A stretch of DNA of 59,541 nucleotides from Nitrosomonas sp. Nm84 (lineage in GTDB: Bacteria; Pseudomonadota; Gammaproteobacteria; Burkholderiales; Nitrosomonadaceae), in the NCBI RefSeq assembly GCF_003201565.1, contig NZ_QJJP01000023.1, positions 1 through 59,541 on the forward strand. Direction: 5' to 3'. Made by a program: the position numbers and the translations under genes. The notes under the pieces are model-generated. The model did not search any database. It had not been told where the DNA came from and worked only from the letters and a program-made list of their open reading frames with translations. This document shows positions 45,683 to 56,394 of this stretch, piece by piece. Numbering within the stretch: the first letter of the stretch is position 1; every line of letters starts with the position of its first letter.

Positions 45683-47137
45683 TTACATCAATATGACATC
45701 GTATTGTTCTTGAGTATATGATTCCTCAACCTGCAAGCTGATCGGTTTTGCTATAAAATCACCTAGTTGGGCCAAACTCTGGGATTCTTCATCAAGAAAC
45801 AAATCAATTACCTGCTGTGATGCGAGAATACGAAACTCATTCGCTTCAAACTGCCGAGACTCTCTCAGCAATTCACGCAAGATCTCATAACAAACTGTTT
45901 GTGCGGTTCTAATTTCTCCTCGCCCTTGACAGGTTGGACAAGGCTCACACAGTACATGCGCCAAGCTTTCCCTGGTTCGCTTACGTGTCATCTCAACCAG
46001 TCCAAGTGTGCTGAATCCATTGACAGTAATGCGTGTACGATCTTTCTGCAGAGCTTTATTAAATTCCATTAATACCGCGTTTTTATGCTCTTCGGAATCC
46101 ATATCGATGAAATCAATAATGATAATTCCACCCAGATTACGTAAACGCAGTTGCCTGGCAATTACCTGGGCTGCTTCCAGATTTGTTTTAAAAATGGTAT
46201 CGTCAAAATTGCGTACACCAATGAATCCACCTGTGTTCACATCCATCGTGGTAAGCGCTTCCGTTTGATCGATGATCAAATATCCGCCTGATTTTAAATT
46301 GACACGTTTAGCCAAAGATTTTTCAATTTCTTCTTCAACGCCATACAAATCAAATAACGGGCGATCTCCGGTATATAGAGTAATGCGCTCAGCAATATCC
46401 GTCATATAATTTTGTGCAAATTTGACGAGCTTCTGAAAATTCTCACGGGAATCTATCAGCACACGAGTCGTATCTTCATCGACAAAATCCCGTAATACCC
46501 GGTGGCCGAGATCCAGGTCCTGATAGAGCAATACAGGCGCTGCAATCGTTGCAGATCCTTGTTGGATGTCATGCCATAGCTTATGCAGATACTCAAGATC
46601 AGCACGTAAATCACTTTCGTCTGCCGTTTCGGCCATTGTCCGGATAATGTAGCCGCCCTTCTCCTCCAAAGGTAAAATTTGCTGTAATCGTTCACGCAAC
46701 AATTCACGGTCAGTATCATCTTCAATGCGTTGAGAAATACCAATGCGGGATTCCTGTGGCAGATAAACCAACAAGCGCCCCGCCAGACTTATTTGGGTTG
46801 ATAGTCGCGCCCCTTTGGTACCTATTGCGTCCTTAATCACCTGAACCAGAATGCTATTGCCCTCATGTAATAATTTCTCAATCGGTTTGGTAGTATCACT
46901 ATATTGATTCGGATTCCAGATATCCGCAACATGTAAGAACGCAGCTCGATCCAGGCCAATATCTACAAATGCTGATTGCATACCCGGCAAAACTCGGCTG
47001 ACACGCCCATTGTAAATATTTCCGACGATACCATGGCCGATCATTCGCTCAATATGCAGCTCTTGTGTTATGCCTTGTTCTAATATTGCAATTCTGGTTT
47101 CTTGCGGCGTGATATTGACAAGAATTTCGTTGTTCAT
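45683..47137 (-). CDS. rng: Ribonuclease G
   Basis: 484 residues. N-terminal S1 domain (GHGIVGNIYNGRVSRVLPGMQSAFVDIG), RNase H-like part, and the catalytic Asp residues in GGIIIIDFIDMDSEEH. The zinc-link Cys pair CPTC follows near residue 405. RNase G processes the 5' end of 16S rRNA and degrades some mRNAs. It ends the nadD-rsfS-rlmH-maf-rng cluster on the minus strand. Confidence 0.95.
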   Translation of the reverse strand: MNNEILVNITPQETRIAILEQGITQELHIERMIGHGIVGNIYNGRVSRVLPGMQSAFVDIGLDRAAFLHVADIWNPNQYSDTTKPIEKLLHEGNSILVQVIKDAIGTKGARLSTQISLAGRLLVYLPQESRIGISQRIEDDTDRELLRERLQQILPLEEKGGYIIRTMAETADESDLRADLEYLHKLWHDIQQGSATIAAPVLLYQDLDLGHRVLRDFVDEDTTRVLIDSRENFQKLVKFAQNYMTDIAERITLYTGDRPLFDLYGVEEEIEKSLAKRVNLKSGGYLIIDQTEALTTMDVNTGGFIGVRNFDDTIFKTNLEAAQVIARQLRLRNLGGIIIIDFIDMDSEEHKNAVLMEFNKALQKDRTRITVNGFSTLGLVEMTRKRTRESLAHVLCEPCPTCQGRGEIRTAQTVCYEILRELLRESRQFEANEFRILASQQVIDLFLDEESQSLAQLGDFIAKPISLQVEESYTQEQYDVILM

Positions 47138-47295
47138 AGCGCTAAAAATTCTCTTAAAAACTTATTATTCTTGATTTAGAAGTTTGTCAGGCTAGCAGCA
47201 AAATGGCTTGAAACTTGACTATTAACTGCAGCAATTGGAAACAAAATGAACGCATAAATTAAATTGCTATTAAATTTCAGAACCATGGGTACTAG

Positions 47296-47940
47296 TTATC
47301 GTGGAAATAGCTCTATACCGATTTCTTCTAGCAATTGTGCCGTCTCGTACAGAGGCAGTCCCATTACGCCACTGTAGCTGCCTGATATTTTTACAATAAA
47401 TGCTGCCGCCATACCTTGAATAGCATAGGCGCCGGCTTTATCTAAGCAATTATTCTGCGTGAGGTATTTGCGGATTTCTCGTTCATTGATTTCACGAAAT
47501 TGTACCATCGACGTCGATAACCTTACTTGTACCTTATCTTTGACCCCAACACCAATGGCAGTCAGGACTTGGTGTGATCTCCCCGATAAAGTCCTTAACA
47601 TGTCTTCTGCTTGCATGATATCTTTAGGCTTACCTAAAATACAGCCATCGAGCGTTACAATGGTGTCAGCGACCAATACCGGTAATAGTGGAAATTTACG
47701 CTGCAATATTCGCTTCCAGCTTTCATTTGCTTTGGATTGAACAATACGATAAATATAATCCGTCGGCGTTTCATCAATCAGTGGCTGCTCATCAATATCA
47801 ATCGGGCGACCTAGTGTTTCGCGCATCAATAAAAGATTAAATTTCACACCGATTTGTCTGAGCAATTCACGCCTTCTAGGGCTTCTTGAAGCAAGATATA
47901 TTTGGTTATCAGAAAGCATCATGGCGTAAAAAAATTCCAA
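47296..47940 (-). CDS. maf: Maf-family nucleotide pyrophosphatase
   Basis: 214 residues; translation may begin at Met7 or Met8 (MLSDNQIYLASRSPRRREL). The start motif LASRSPRRREL, the conserved VLVADTIVTLDG and GKPKDIMQAEDML segments, and a final GLPLYETAQLLEEI are present. Maf proteins hydrolyse dTTP, UTP or modified nucleotides and have been linked to septum formation. Upstream is rlmH, downstream rng. Confidence 0.93.
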   Translation of the reverse strand: MEFFYAMMLSDNQIYLASRSPRRRELLRQIGVKFNLLLMRETLGRPIDIDEQPLIDETPTDYIYRIVQSKANESWKRILQRKFPLLPVLVADTIVTLDGCILGKPKDIMQAEDMLRTLSGRSHQVLTAIGVGVKDKVQVRLSTSMVQFREINEREIRKYLTQNNCLDKAGAYAIQGMAAAFIVKISGSYSGVMGLPLYETAQLLEEIGIELFPR

Positions 47941-48003
47941 AAACGAATAGGCATTATTATCTTGTTGAGAGTGCCTTAAAATCGCATGAATAATGAAGTT
48001 GAT

Positions 48004-48474
48004 TCACGTTCGATGATAAGGATGTCCTTTAATAATCGAGACAGCGCGATAAAGTTGCTCCGCCAAAAGTACCCGAACAAGACCATGCGGCAAAGTCAGT
48101 TTGGATAATGCAAGCATTTCACCGGCTGCACGTTTGATTTCATCATGTAACCCATCTGCACTGCCAATAATAAATGCAACCGCATCGCCATCCATCGTCC
48201 ATTGCTTTATGACATGAGCGAATTTTACTGTTGTCCATTGTTGGCCATTTTCATCAAGAACCACAACCTGGCAATCCGCTGGTAATGCTGCACGGATCCG
48301 CTGATATTCCGCAAATAACAATTGCTCGGTTACTTTGCCATTCAAGCGCTTCTCAGGTTTGATTTCAATCAAATTTACGGTTATTTCTCGTGGCAATCGT
48401 TTGGTATATTCTAAATAACCCGTCCTGATCCAATCCGGCATCTTATTGCCAACTGCGAGTATAAAAAATTTCAT
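48004..48474 (-). CDS. rlmH: 23S rRNA (pseudouridine1915-N3) methyltransferase
   Basis: 156 residues of SPOUT type. The family end [16 protein letters not shown] is intact, as are the [14 protein letters not shown] knot and [13 protein letters not shown]. It methylates pseudouridine 1915 of 23S rRNA in finished 70S ribosomes. rsfS-rlmH is a highly conserved gene pair. Confidence 0.96.
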   Translation of the reverse strand: MKFFILAVGNKMPDWIRTGYLEYTKRLPREITVNLIEIKPEKRLNGKVTEQLLFAEYQRIRAALPADCQVVVLDENGQQWTTVKFAHVIKQWTMDGDAVAFIIGSADGLHDEIKRAAGEMLALSKLTLPHGLVRVLLAEQLYRAVSIIKGHPYHRT

Positions 48475-48537
48475 AATAAAGGATAGCTAAAAATATCTTA
48501 CATCTCGCCTGCTGTTCTGAATAGTTACTATTGATTT

Positions 48538-48858
48538 TTATCTAGACCATAGCGCTTTTAGATTATAGTATTCACGTGCATTCGGTAGCATGATATGCAC
48601 AATTACATCGCCCAGATCCACGAGAAGCCATTCTCCTGTCTGCTCTCCTTCCACGCTGTACACTTTTCCCCCAGCAGCTTTGACTTTTACTTGCACATTA
48701 TTCGCCAGTGATTTTGTCTGGCGCGTAGAATCTGCACTGGCAAGGATGATGCTTCCAAACATCGAAGTTATCTTTGAAACATCGATGACATCGATATCGT
48801 AGGCTTTGATTTCCTCCAGTGCGTCAATAGTGACAGTTACTAGCTCTTCAGAATTCAT
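48538..48858 (-). CDS. rsfS: Ribosome silencing factor
   Basis: 106 residues from the ATG at 48858, which overlaps the nadD stop (ATGA), so translation is coupled; the frame to 48879 is longer but unsupported. The core has IKAYDIDVIDV, ILASADSTRQTKSLANNV, EGEQTGEWLLVDLGDVIVHIM and REYYNLKALW. RsfS binds uL14 on the 50S subunit and blocks subunit joining under starvation. Confidence 0.95.
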   Translation of the reverse strand: MNSEELVTVTIDALEEIKAYDIDVIDVSKITSMFGSIILASADSTRQTKSLANNVQVKVKAAGGKVYSVEGEQTGEWLLVDLGDVIVHIMLPNAREYYNLKALWSR

Positions 48859-49532
48859 GGTTTTCCGGCGTATAAGCAATTGGATTTAATATATTCAGAG
48901 ACATCGTCAGGAAGCAGATAACGTATACTTTTTCCGGTATTTATCAATGATCGTATGTGCGACGCAGATATTTCCAGCAGCGATGTCCGTGCAGTATAGA
49001 TAAAACCACAGGATTGTAACCCCAAATCACTGACATTCATGACGCCACGGGAAATAAATTCTTTTCTGATCTCAGTTGGCAGGTTTTGATCTTCGTTGAT
49101 AGCAGTGTATCCAGGGCGGGCGACTATAATTAAATGGCATAAACTGAACAATTCCCGCCATTCAGCCCATTGATGTATCTTAACGAATGCATCTACTCCC
49201 AATATAAAACAGAGTGCTGAATTATCACCTAATTCACATTTGTATTCACGCAATGAATGCACCGTGGTACTAACACCGGGACGATTCACTTCACGCTCAT
49301 CAAGCGAGAACAATCTGTTATCTTGAATTGCCAAACGTACCATGGCAGCACGGTGATTTCTTGATGCGGCAGGAACGGCACGCAAGCGAGGCGCACCTGA
49401 TGGAACAAAAACGATCCGTTTCAAACCGACAACATCAAGCAACTCCTCAGCGATACGTAGATGGCCATAATGAATGGGGTCGAATGTCCCGCCATAAATA
49501 CCAATCAGAGGAAGCTTATCGATAGCTTCCAT
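48855..49532 (-). CDS. nadD: Nicotinate-nucleotide adenylyltransferase
   Basis: 225 residues. Contains the nucleotidyltransferase motif GTFDPIHYGHL, the SGAPRLR segment and the late ISASHIRSLI motif (family ISSTxIR), all intact. It joins nicotinate mononucleotide and ATP to make deamido-NAD. First gene of the nadD-rsfS-rlmH-maf-rng run. It works upstream of NAD kinase, also in this window. Confidence 0.95.
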   Translation of the reverse strand: MEAIDKLPLIGIYGGTFDPIHYGHLRIAEELLDVVGLKRIVFVPSGAPRLRAVPAASRNHRAAMVRLAIQDNRLFSLDEREVNRPGVSTTVHSLREYKCELGDNSALCFILGVDAFVKIHQWAEWRELFSLCHLIIVARPGYTAINEDQNLPTEIRKEFISRGVMNVSDLGLQSCGFIYTARTSLLEISASHIRSLINTGKSIRYLLPDDVSEYIKSNCLYAGKP

Positions 49533-49562
49533 CTTGGTAAGTATACCTATCAGCGGTATCCA

Positions 49563-50870
49563 TCATAATAAAGCTAGGCGCATATCCGTTAAAACCTCTG
49601 ATAAATGTGTCGTAAAACGCGCAGCAGTTGCGCCATCAATGACTCGATGATCATAAGAAAGCGACAAAGGAAGCATTAAGCGTGGAACGAACTGATTGTC
49701 GCGATAAACGGCCTTAGTGTTTGCTCTTGAAATCCCCAGAATGGCAACTTCAGGGGCATTAATAATCGGCGTAAATGCCGTGCCGCCAATCCCACCCAAG
49801 CTGGAAATGGTAAAGCTTGCGCCTTGCATATCGGTTGGTTTTAACTTACCTTCGCGCGCCAGTGAAGATAGCCTGGTTAATTCTTCAGCGATGGCAGTGA
49901 TTCCTTTTTGATCAACATCTTTAATCACCGGAACGACTAATCCACTGGTGGTATCCACAGCAAATCCGATATGATAATAGCGTTTGATGATCAGGTTGGC
50001 TTCGTCGCCAGAATTATTATCGAGTGACGCGTTGAATTCCGGAAATTTTTTCAAAGGCGCGATTAACGCCTTCATCAGAAATGCCAGTAATGTCAGTTTT
50101 ACTTTGCTTTCTTTGTCATTGGATTCTTTTCGTAGCGTCTCTAAATCAGTAATGTCTGCTTCATCAAATTGAGTCACATGCGGAATCATCACCCAATTTC
50201 GGTGCAAATTGGCACCTGAAATTTGTTTAATACGCGTCAAAGGTTTCAGCTCAATCGCACCGAATTTGGCAAAATTAACTTGTGGCCAAGGCAGTAAATT
50301 AAGTGCTGAGCCGGTGCCATCGCTGCGAGACTTTGATAATTCGTTTTTTACATAGGCTTGTACATCTTCTTTGAGAATACGGTGTTTAGGTCCGCTACCC
50401 GTGATCAAATCAAGATTCACGCCCAGTTCCCGTGCAAAACGGCGAATAGACGGGCTGGCATATGCTTTAGAAAGCACATCGCCTGTCGTGGCAACATTGT
50501 TCGTTAAATTCTGTGTCTGCTGAGGCTGGGTAGCAACCTGCTTAACTTCTTCTTCTGCTTGAGGTGCAGCATCTTTTTGAACAATTGTTTTTTCAGAGGC
50601 TTGAACAGGCGGTTCTGTTTGAGCACTATCTGAAACCTCGATAGTCAATATTGCCGTGCCCTCTGATATTTTATCGCCCGCTTTGACAAATAATTCTTTG
50701 ATCAAGCCAGGATATGGGGAGGGAATTTCTATGGTTGCCTTATCAGATTCCAGCGTAACCAATGAATCCTCAGCTTTAACAACATCGCCCGCTTTTACCA
50801 GTATTTCGATCACTGGAATATCTTTGAAGTCACCAATATCTGGAACGAATACTTTTTTTAACTCAGTCAC
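49563..50870 (-). CDS. aceF: Pyruvate dehydrogenase E2 (dihydrolipoyl acetyltransferase)
   Basis: 435 residues with one lipoyl domain (lipoyl Lys44 in ESDKATIEIP), a linker of Gln, Glu, Thr and Ala, an E1/E3-binding domain (YASPSIRRFARELGVNL) and the catalytic core with DHRVIDG near the end. E. coli AceF has three lipoyl domains, and a single one is common in betaproteobacteria. It takes the acetyl group from AceE to CoA. It lies 25 bases after aceE. Confidence 0.95.
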   Translation of the reverse strand: MTELKKVFVPDIGDFKDIPVIEILVKAGDVVKAEDSLVTLESDKATIEIPSPYPGLIKELFVKAGDKISEGTAILTIEVSDSAQTEPPVQASEKTIVQKDAAPQAEEEVKQVATQPQQTQNLTNNVATTGDVLSKAYASPSIRRFARELGVNLDLITGSGPKHRILKEDVQAYVKNELSKSRSDGTGSALNLLPWPQVNFAKFGAIELKPLTRIKQISGANLHRNWVMIPHVTQFDEADITDLETLRKESNDKESKVKLTLLAFLMKALIAPLKKFPEFNASLDNNSGDEANLIIKRYYHIGFAVDTTSGLVVPVIKDVDQKGITAIAEELTRLSSLAREGKLKPTDMQGASFTISSLGGIGGTAFTPIINAPEVAILGISRANTKAVYRDNQFVPRLMLPLSLSYDHRVIDGATAARFTTHLSEVLTDMRLALL

Positions 50871-50895
50871 ATGCTTTCCTCATATTGCCTCGACC

Positions 50896-53556
50896 TTAGC
50901 TGATTGCCGGATTAGGCTTCTCCGGATCGATGCCATATTTATGTATGGCTCGGTCAACCAGTTGACTTGAAATTTTTCCATCTTCAGATAGCGCTTTGAG
51001 TGCTGCAACGGTAATATAAAATCGATCGACTTCAAAGAAATGACGCAATTTCTCGCGCGTATCAGAACGCCCAAAGCCATCCGTTCCCAAAACACGATAT
51101 TTTCCAGGAACAAACTCACGAATCTGATCGGCATAGATTTTCATATAGTCAGTCGCGGCTATCACAGGTCCTTCGCGTCCTTTCAAGCAATTTTCTACGT
51201 GCGACACTTTTGCCGTTTGAGTTGGATGCAACATGTTCCAGCGCGCCGCACTCAATGCTTCCCGCCTTAATTCATTAAAGCTGGTCACACCCCAAATATC
51301 TGAATTCACGTGATATTCTTTTTTGAGTATCGCGGCAGCGGCAATCACTTCGCGCAAAATGGTACCGGCACCCAGCAATTGCACGCAAGGTTTATTGCGA
51401 TTCTTTTTCCCTTCGCTGAATAAATACATACCTTTCAGGATATCTTTTTCGGCACCCGATGGCATCTCAGGGTGCGGGTAATTTTCATTCATTACCGTAA
51501 TATAATAGTAGACATCCTCTTGTTCCTGATACATGCGTCGCAAACCATCTTGGACAATAACAGCCAACTCATACCCAAATGCAGGATCATATGATACGCA
51601 ATTGGGAATTGTTGAAGCCACGATATGACTATGTCCATCCTCGTGTTGTAGCCCTTCGCCATTCAATGTCGTGCGCCCTGCCGTTCCACCCAGCAAAAAA
51701 CCTCGACAGCGCATATCACCAGCCGCCCAGGCTAAATCACCGATACGCTGAAAACCGAACATGGAATAAAATATAAAAAACGGAATCATCTGAATACCAT
51801 GCGTGCTATAAGATGTCGCCGCTGCGATCCAGGATGACATGGCACCCGCTTCATTGATACCTTCCTGCAGAATCTGTCCGTGTTTGTCTTCCTTATAATA
51901 CATCAGCTGATCGGCATCCTGCGGTGTATACAGCTGCCCTACCGATGACCAGATACCCAGTTGTCGGAACATGCCTTCCATGCCAAACGTACGCGACTCA
52001 TCGGCGACAATCGGGACGACATGCTTACCGATCTGCTTATCTTTAACCAGAATATTCAGAATGCGCACAAAAGCCATGGTTGTCGACGATTCACGCCCTT
52101 CTCCGCCGGCTTTCAGCAACGATTCAAAAGCTGACAACGGTGGTATCTGTAATGCCTGCGCACTGGTCTTGCGATGATGAAAAGCGCCGCCTAGTGCATT
52201 ACGCCGCTCTTGCATATACGTAAATTCCGGCGAATCCGCAGCGAGCGTGAGATAGGGTATTTCATCGATCTTGTCATCCGGGATATCCAGACCAAACCGA
52301 TTTCGGAAGGCCTTTAGTGAAGTCGTTCCCATTTTTTTCTGCTGGTGCGTAATATTTTGTGCTTCACCAGCCTCACCCATCCCATAGCCCTTGATGGTTT
52401 TAGCCAGTATTACTGTCGGTTGGCCGGTATGTTTAACCGCAGCCGCATAGGCCGCATAGACCTTATAAGGATCATGCCCGCCTCGATTTAACCGCCAGAT
52501 ATCGTCATCCGACATGTTGGCGACCATTTCCAGTAGCTCAGGATATTTGCCAAAAAAGTGCTCGCGCACATATGCACCGTCTCTGGCTTTAAAGTTCTGA
52601 TACTCGCCATCAACGCATTCCATCATGCGTTTTTGTAATAACCCTCTGGTATCTTTAGCCAACAATGGATCCCAGTAAGAACCCCAGATTACCTTGATAA
52701 CATTCCAGCCTGCGCCACGAAAAGCGCCTTCCAATTCCTGAATAATTTTGCCATTTCCCCGCACTGGACCATCCAGACGCTGCAGGTTGCAATTAACGAC
52801 AAAAATCAAATTATCGAGGCTCTCGCGCGATGCCAATGGAATTGCGCCGAGTGACTCAGGCTCATCCATTTCACCGTCACCCATAAAAGCCCAGACTTTA
52901 CGTCCATCTGTATTGACCAGTCCTCGACTACCCAGATACTTCATGAATCGGGCCTGATAAATAGCCATCAGCGGTCCAAGTCCCATTGAAACGGTTGGAA
53001 ACTGCCAGAAAGTGGGCATCAACCAGGGATGCGGGTAAGAAGATAAGCCGTTGCCGCCGGCTTCTTGGCGGAAGTTATCCAGTTGTTCTTGACTTAACTC
53101 TCCGGAAAGAAATGCATACGCATACGCCCCCGGCGAAGAATGTCCTTGTATATAAACCAAATCCCCACCGTGCGTTTCGCATGGGGCATGCCAGAAATGG
53201 TTGTAACCGATGTCATACAGCGTTGCAGCAGATGCAAAACTGGCAATATGACCGCCAACATTGGTATCTCTATTGGCACGCAACACCATCGCCATAGCGT
53301 TCCAGCGAACATAGGAGCGAATACGATGCTCTATCGCGTTATTACCTGGCGAGCGTTCTTCTTTTCCTGTTGGAATGGTGTTGATATAGGCCGTGGTGGC
53401 ACTATAAGGCAGATAAGCACCGGAACGGCGTGCTTTTTCAATCAATTTCTCCAATAAAAAATGAGCACGTTCCGCGCCACCAGTACTGATGACTGAATCT
53501 AATGCTTCCAGCCATTCTTGTGTTTCCTGTGGATCTATATCAGGTTGCAGTTCCAT
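50896..53556 (-). CDS. aceE: Pyruvate dehydrogenase E1, homodimeric
   Basis: 886 residues, the usual length for the homodimeric type. ThDP-binding GDGEMDEPESLGAIPLA...NCNLQRLDGPVRGN and the INEAGAMSSWIAAATSY part are visible. It decarboxylates pyruvate and reductively acetylates the lipoyl group of AceF. No lpd (E3) gene follows aceF in the window. Confidence 0.97.
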   Translation of the reverse strand: MELQPDIDPQETQEWLEALDSVISTGGAERAHFLLEKLIEKARRSGAYLPYSATTAYINTIPTGKEERSPGNNAIEHRIRSYVRWNAMAMVLRANRDTNVGGHIASFASAATLYDIGYNHFWHAPCETHGGDLVYIQGHSSPGAYAYAFLSGELSQEQLDNFRQEAGGNGLSSYPHPWLMPTFWQFPTVSMGLGPLMAIYQARFMKYLGSRGLVNTDGRKVWAFMGDGEMDEPESLGAIPLASRESLDNLIFVVNCNLQRLDGPVRGNGKIIQELEGAFRGAGWNVIKVIWGSYWDPLLAKDTRGLLQKRMMECVDGEYQNFKARDGAYVREHFFGKYPELLEMVANMSDDDIWRLNRGGHDPYKVYAAYAAAVKHTGQPTVILAKTIKGYGMGEAGEAQNITHQQKKMGTTSLKAFRNRFGLDIPDDKIDEIPYLTLAADSPEFTYMQERRNALGGAFHHRKTSAQALQIPPLSAFESLLKAGGEGRESSTTMAFVRILNILVKDKQIGKHVVPIVADESRTFGMEGMFRQLGIWSSVGQLYTPQDADQLMYYKEDKHGQILQEGINEAGAMSSWIAAATSYSTHGIQMIPFFIFYSMFGFQRIGDLAWAAGDMRCRGFLLGGTAGRTTLNGEGLQHEDGHSHIVASTIPNCVSYDPAFGYELAVIVQDGLRRMYQEQEDVYYYITVMNENYPHPEMPSGAEKDILKGMYLFSEGKKNRNKPCVQLLGAGTILREVIAAAAILKKEYHVNSDIWGVTSFNELRREALSAARWNMLHPTQTAKVSHVENCLKGREGPVIAATDYMKIYADQIREFVPGKYRVLGTDGFGRSDTREKLRHFFEVDRFYITVAALKALSEDGKISSQLVDRAIHKYGIDPEKPNPAIS

Positions 53557-53596
53557 ATTCAGGCATACTCTTAAAAATTAACTTTGCTTGCCTACT

Positions 53597-54460
53597 TCAG
53601 CCGCCAGACTGCGCACGTTCAGCAGCCAGAATCGTATTACACAGCAACATGGTAATCGTCATCGGACCGACACCGCCCGGAACCGGCGTAATATAACCAG
53701 CGATATCTTTGACTGACTGGTAATCGACATCACCGCAAAGCTTACCATCATTTAATCGATTAATACCCACATCAATCACCACGGCACCGGGTTTTACCAT
53801 GTCAGCCGTGATCATGCGTGGTTTTCCGGTCGCCACCACCAAAATATCAGCATTTTTTGTAAATTGCAGTAAATCACGTGTTTTTGAAGTACAAATAGTG
53901 ACGGTAGCACCCTGCTCCAGTAACATGAATGCCATCGGTTTACCCACAATATTGCTACGTCCCACCACTACGGCATGTTGACCTGCTATGGGAATATGAT
54001 TTCTTTCCAGCATGACCATCACACCATACGGCGTGCACGGTGAGAATATAGTATTCCCGGTAACCAATGCACCCACATTGTAAAGATGAAAACCATCGAC
54101 ATCCTTACTCACCGCAATGGAAGTGATGACGCGATTATTTTCAAAATGAGAGGGTAGCGGCAACTGAACCAGAATACCGTGGATGTGCGAATTCTCATTG
54201 AGCGCTTGAATACAATCCAACACTTCATTTTGCTGTGCATTTGCCGGAAAAGCATGCACCTCTGAGTAAATGCCGATTTCATTGCAAGCTTTAACCTTAT
54301 TCCTGACATAAATACCCGATGCAGCATTGTCTCCAACAATGATTACCGCCAGTCCCGGCTGAGTACCTAACTGAATCAATTTATCAGCACGGGCTTTCCA
54401 CTCAGCGCGCACCAATTCAGCTATTTTCTTACCATCAATAATGTGGGCGCCCATTATCAC
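53597..54460 (-). CDS. folD: Methylenetetrahydrofolate dehydrogenase / cyclohydrolase
   Basis: 287 residues; Met3 ([15 protein letters not shown]) may be the actual start. Catalytic Lys in [20 protein letters not shown], and the NADP-binding [13 protein letters not shown] and [12 protein letters not shown] motifs are present. It interconverts methylene- and formyl-tetrahydrofolate. Together with metF and the ahcY-metK genes nearby it makes a one-carbon cluster. Confidence 0.96.
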   Translation of the reverse strand: MIMGAHIIDGKKIAELVRAEWKARADKLIQLGTQPGLAVIIVGDNAASGIYVRNKVKACNEIGIYSEVHAFPANAQQNEVLDCIQALNENSHIHGILVQLPLPSHFENNRVITSIAVSKDVDGFHLYNVGALVTGNTIFSPCTPYGVMVMLERNHIPIAGQHAVVVGRSNIVGKPMAFMLLEQGATVTICTSKTRDLLQFTKNADILVVATGKPRMITADMVKPGAVVIDVGINRLNDGKLCGDVDYQSVKDIAGYITPVPGGVGPMTITMLLCNTILAAERAQSGG

Positions 54461-54538
54461 GCGAAACCAATCGGGTTAATTAATCTGAATGTGATGCGGC
54501 AGATAGTATCGATCATATGATATAAACACCTATCAGCA

Positions 54539-55228
54539 TTAGCTGATTTGTTTTGCTTTCTTAATTTTTGTGCGATACATGAAAATACCAATCAAGAATA
54601 CCGGTACCACAAAAAGTGCCGCCGCAATAAGGCCAGCGGCCAAAGTTGCAACCGTACTGTTTCCCGGCATGAATAAAGTCACGAACCAAATCACTGCAAA
54701 AGCTATGAGCAAACCACCGTATAACATGATTTTTCTACCACGATCATACAATCGCCAGAAGGCACCGGAAACTTGCATATCATCGATGTAATGGTCAAAT
54801 ACTTCTGCCAAGCTGCTATCATTGGGTGCAGATTCATAACCAATCACTACAGCCAATGCATCATGATCATCTTCAAGTTTGGACATTTTTCTTAAAAACT
54901 CGACGCGCTTGACTGCTTTTTGTTTTTGCATGCCATCTTGCAGCAGCATCGCTTGCAATGCCGTGAATGCCAATTCGCGCGCATCATCCGCGTTTCCCAA
55001 GTCTTGAGCAAATTTCCACATTACGCCCAATAAATAAAGCTGAATGGTCATGCTTTTAAATTCAGGTGCAAAATCATAATTTTTGCTTTCGATAAATGCC
55101 AGTTGTGCGGCTTGAACTTCCCTGGCATGTGCAATGCAAGCATCCATAGTTGAAATATCCGAAGTGGTTACCTCCGAAGCTGGTGCCTCTGCAATTGATT
55201 TGTCTGAATCAGTTTTTTTCTCTTCCAT
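54539..55228 (-). CDS. Membrane protein of unknown function
   Basis: 229 residues. An acidic, Ser/Thr-rich N-terminus (about 1-30), a long soluble helical part (about 35-160) and two membrane segments at the end (about 168-215), followed by a basic tail RTKIKKAKQIS. I recognise no family; similar proteins occur in Nitrosomonas-like genomes as I recall. It may be a tail-anchored helper. It lies alone between folD and metF. Confidence 0.7.
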   Translation of the reverse strand: MEEKKTDSDKSIAEAPASEVTTSDISTMDACIAHAREVQAAQLAFIESKNYDFAPEFKSMTIQLYLLGVMWKFAQDLGNADDARELAFTALQAMLLQDGMQKQKAVKRVEFLRKMSKLEDDHDALAVVIGYESAPNDSSLAEVFDHYIDDMQVSGAFWRLYDRGRKIMLYGGLLIAFAVIWFVTLFMPGNSTVATLAAGLIAAALFVVPVFLIGIFMYRTKIKKAKQIS

Positions 55229-55406
55229 TTCGAAACCTCGTGCTTTTCACTTTAATCAAAGTATTGACGCGCATTATATACTGGCTAAGGGGATCAGGAA
55301 AAAGATCATGCCGGTTTCATGACTGATGTCCCACAAACCCATATTGCATTAGCTTGCGATTATGTGGTTTTATTTGATCCGTATCACAACAAATAGGAAG
55401 CGCGGG

Positions 55407-56270
55407 CTAATCGGCATTTCCTTTTAGATTCAATCGCTGCCATATCATTGATGTCAAATTGGCTGAATTCAATGTATAAAAATGTAATCCCGGTGCGCCC
55501 GCTTGCAATAAGCGTTCGCAAAGATCGGTGACAATATCCAATCCAAAAGCTTGTATCGAAGCGCTATCATCGCCATACCCCTCGAATTTTTTACGAATCC
55601 AGCGCGGAATCTCAGCGCCACAGGTATCTGAAAACCTGACCAATTGTGAGAATTTATTAATTGGCATGATTCCAGGAACAATCGGAATATTCAACCCAGC
55701 CGATTCACACGATTCTACAAAATGATAATACGCATCAACATTATAGAAATATTGGGTAATTGCCGAATTGGCGCCGGTTTCAATTTTACGCTTAAAATTC
55801 TCAAAATCCACTTGTGCAGAGCGTGCTTGCGGGTGGTATTCCGGGTACGCCGCCACATCGATATGGAATGCGGAGCCAAATTCCTGCCGGATAAAAGCGA
55901 CGAGTTCACTGGCGTAACGAAACTCCCCGGCTTGTGCCATACCTGATGGCAAATCACCGCGTAATGCGACAATGTGCCGAATACCTGCTTCATAATATTT
56001 CTCCAGAATGACGCGAATATTCTGTTGCGTTGATCCAATACAAGACAAATGCGGCGCAACAACATGCCCTTCTGCTTGAATCTCCAAAGCAGTTTCAAGT
56101 GTTCGTTCGCGCGTAGAACCGCCTGCACCAAAGGTTACAGAAAAAAACTTCGGATTATACTGAGCCAGTTGTTGTCGTGTTAATCTTAGCTTTTCAACAC
56201 CTTGCGGAGTTTGGGGTGGAAAAAGCTCAAAACTGAATGTAGGAGAGAATTTTTTTTGTGATTCCATCAC
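55407..56270 (-). CDS. metF: Methylenetetrahydrofolate reductase
   Basis: 287 residues of the FAD-dependent barrel type. FSFELFPPQTPQG at the start, FFSVTFGAGGSTRERT, HIVALRGDLP and ANSAITQYFYNVDAYYHFVE are family motifs, with the catalytic Glu in FELFPP. It makes methyltetrahydrofolate for methionine synthesis. It follows ahcY on the same strand by 124 bases and may share its riboswitch control. Confidence 0.96.
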   Translation of the reverse strand: MMESQKKFSPTFSFELFPPQTPQGVEKLRLTRQQLAQYNPKFFSVTFGAGGSTRERTLETALEIQAEGHVVAPHLSCIGSTQQNIRVILEKYYEAGIRHIVALRGDLPSGMAQAGEFRYASELVAFIRQEFGSAFHIDVAAYPEYHPQARSAQVDFENFKRKIETGANSAITQYFYNVDAYYHFVESCESAGLNIPIVPGIMPINKFSQLVRFSDTCGAEIPRWIRKKFEGYGDDSASIQAFGLDIVTDLCERLLQAGAPGLHFYTLNSANLTSMIWQRLNLKGNAD

Positions 56271-56394
56271 TTTGCAAGTCTATCAATATAGAGCTATCAC
56301 AATCGATACCAATAGTAATCTTTGGCCTTGATCAAGCCTTCTTAATGGGAAAGTCATGTAAATTCTATCCCATTAAGACCGCAGGAGCGAATGA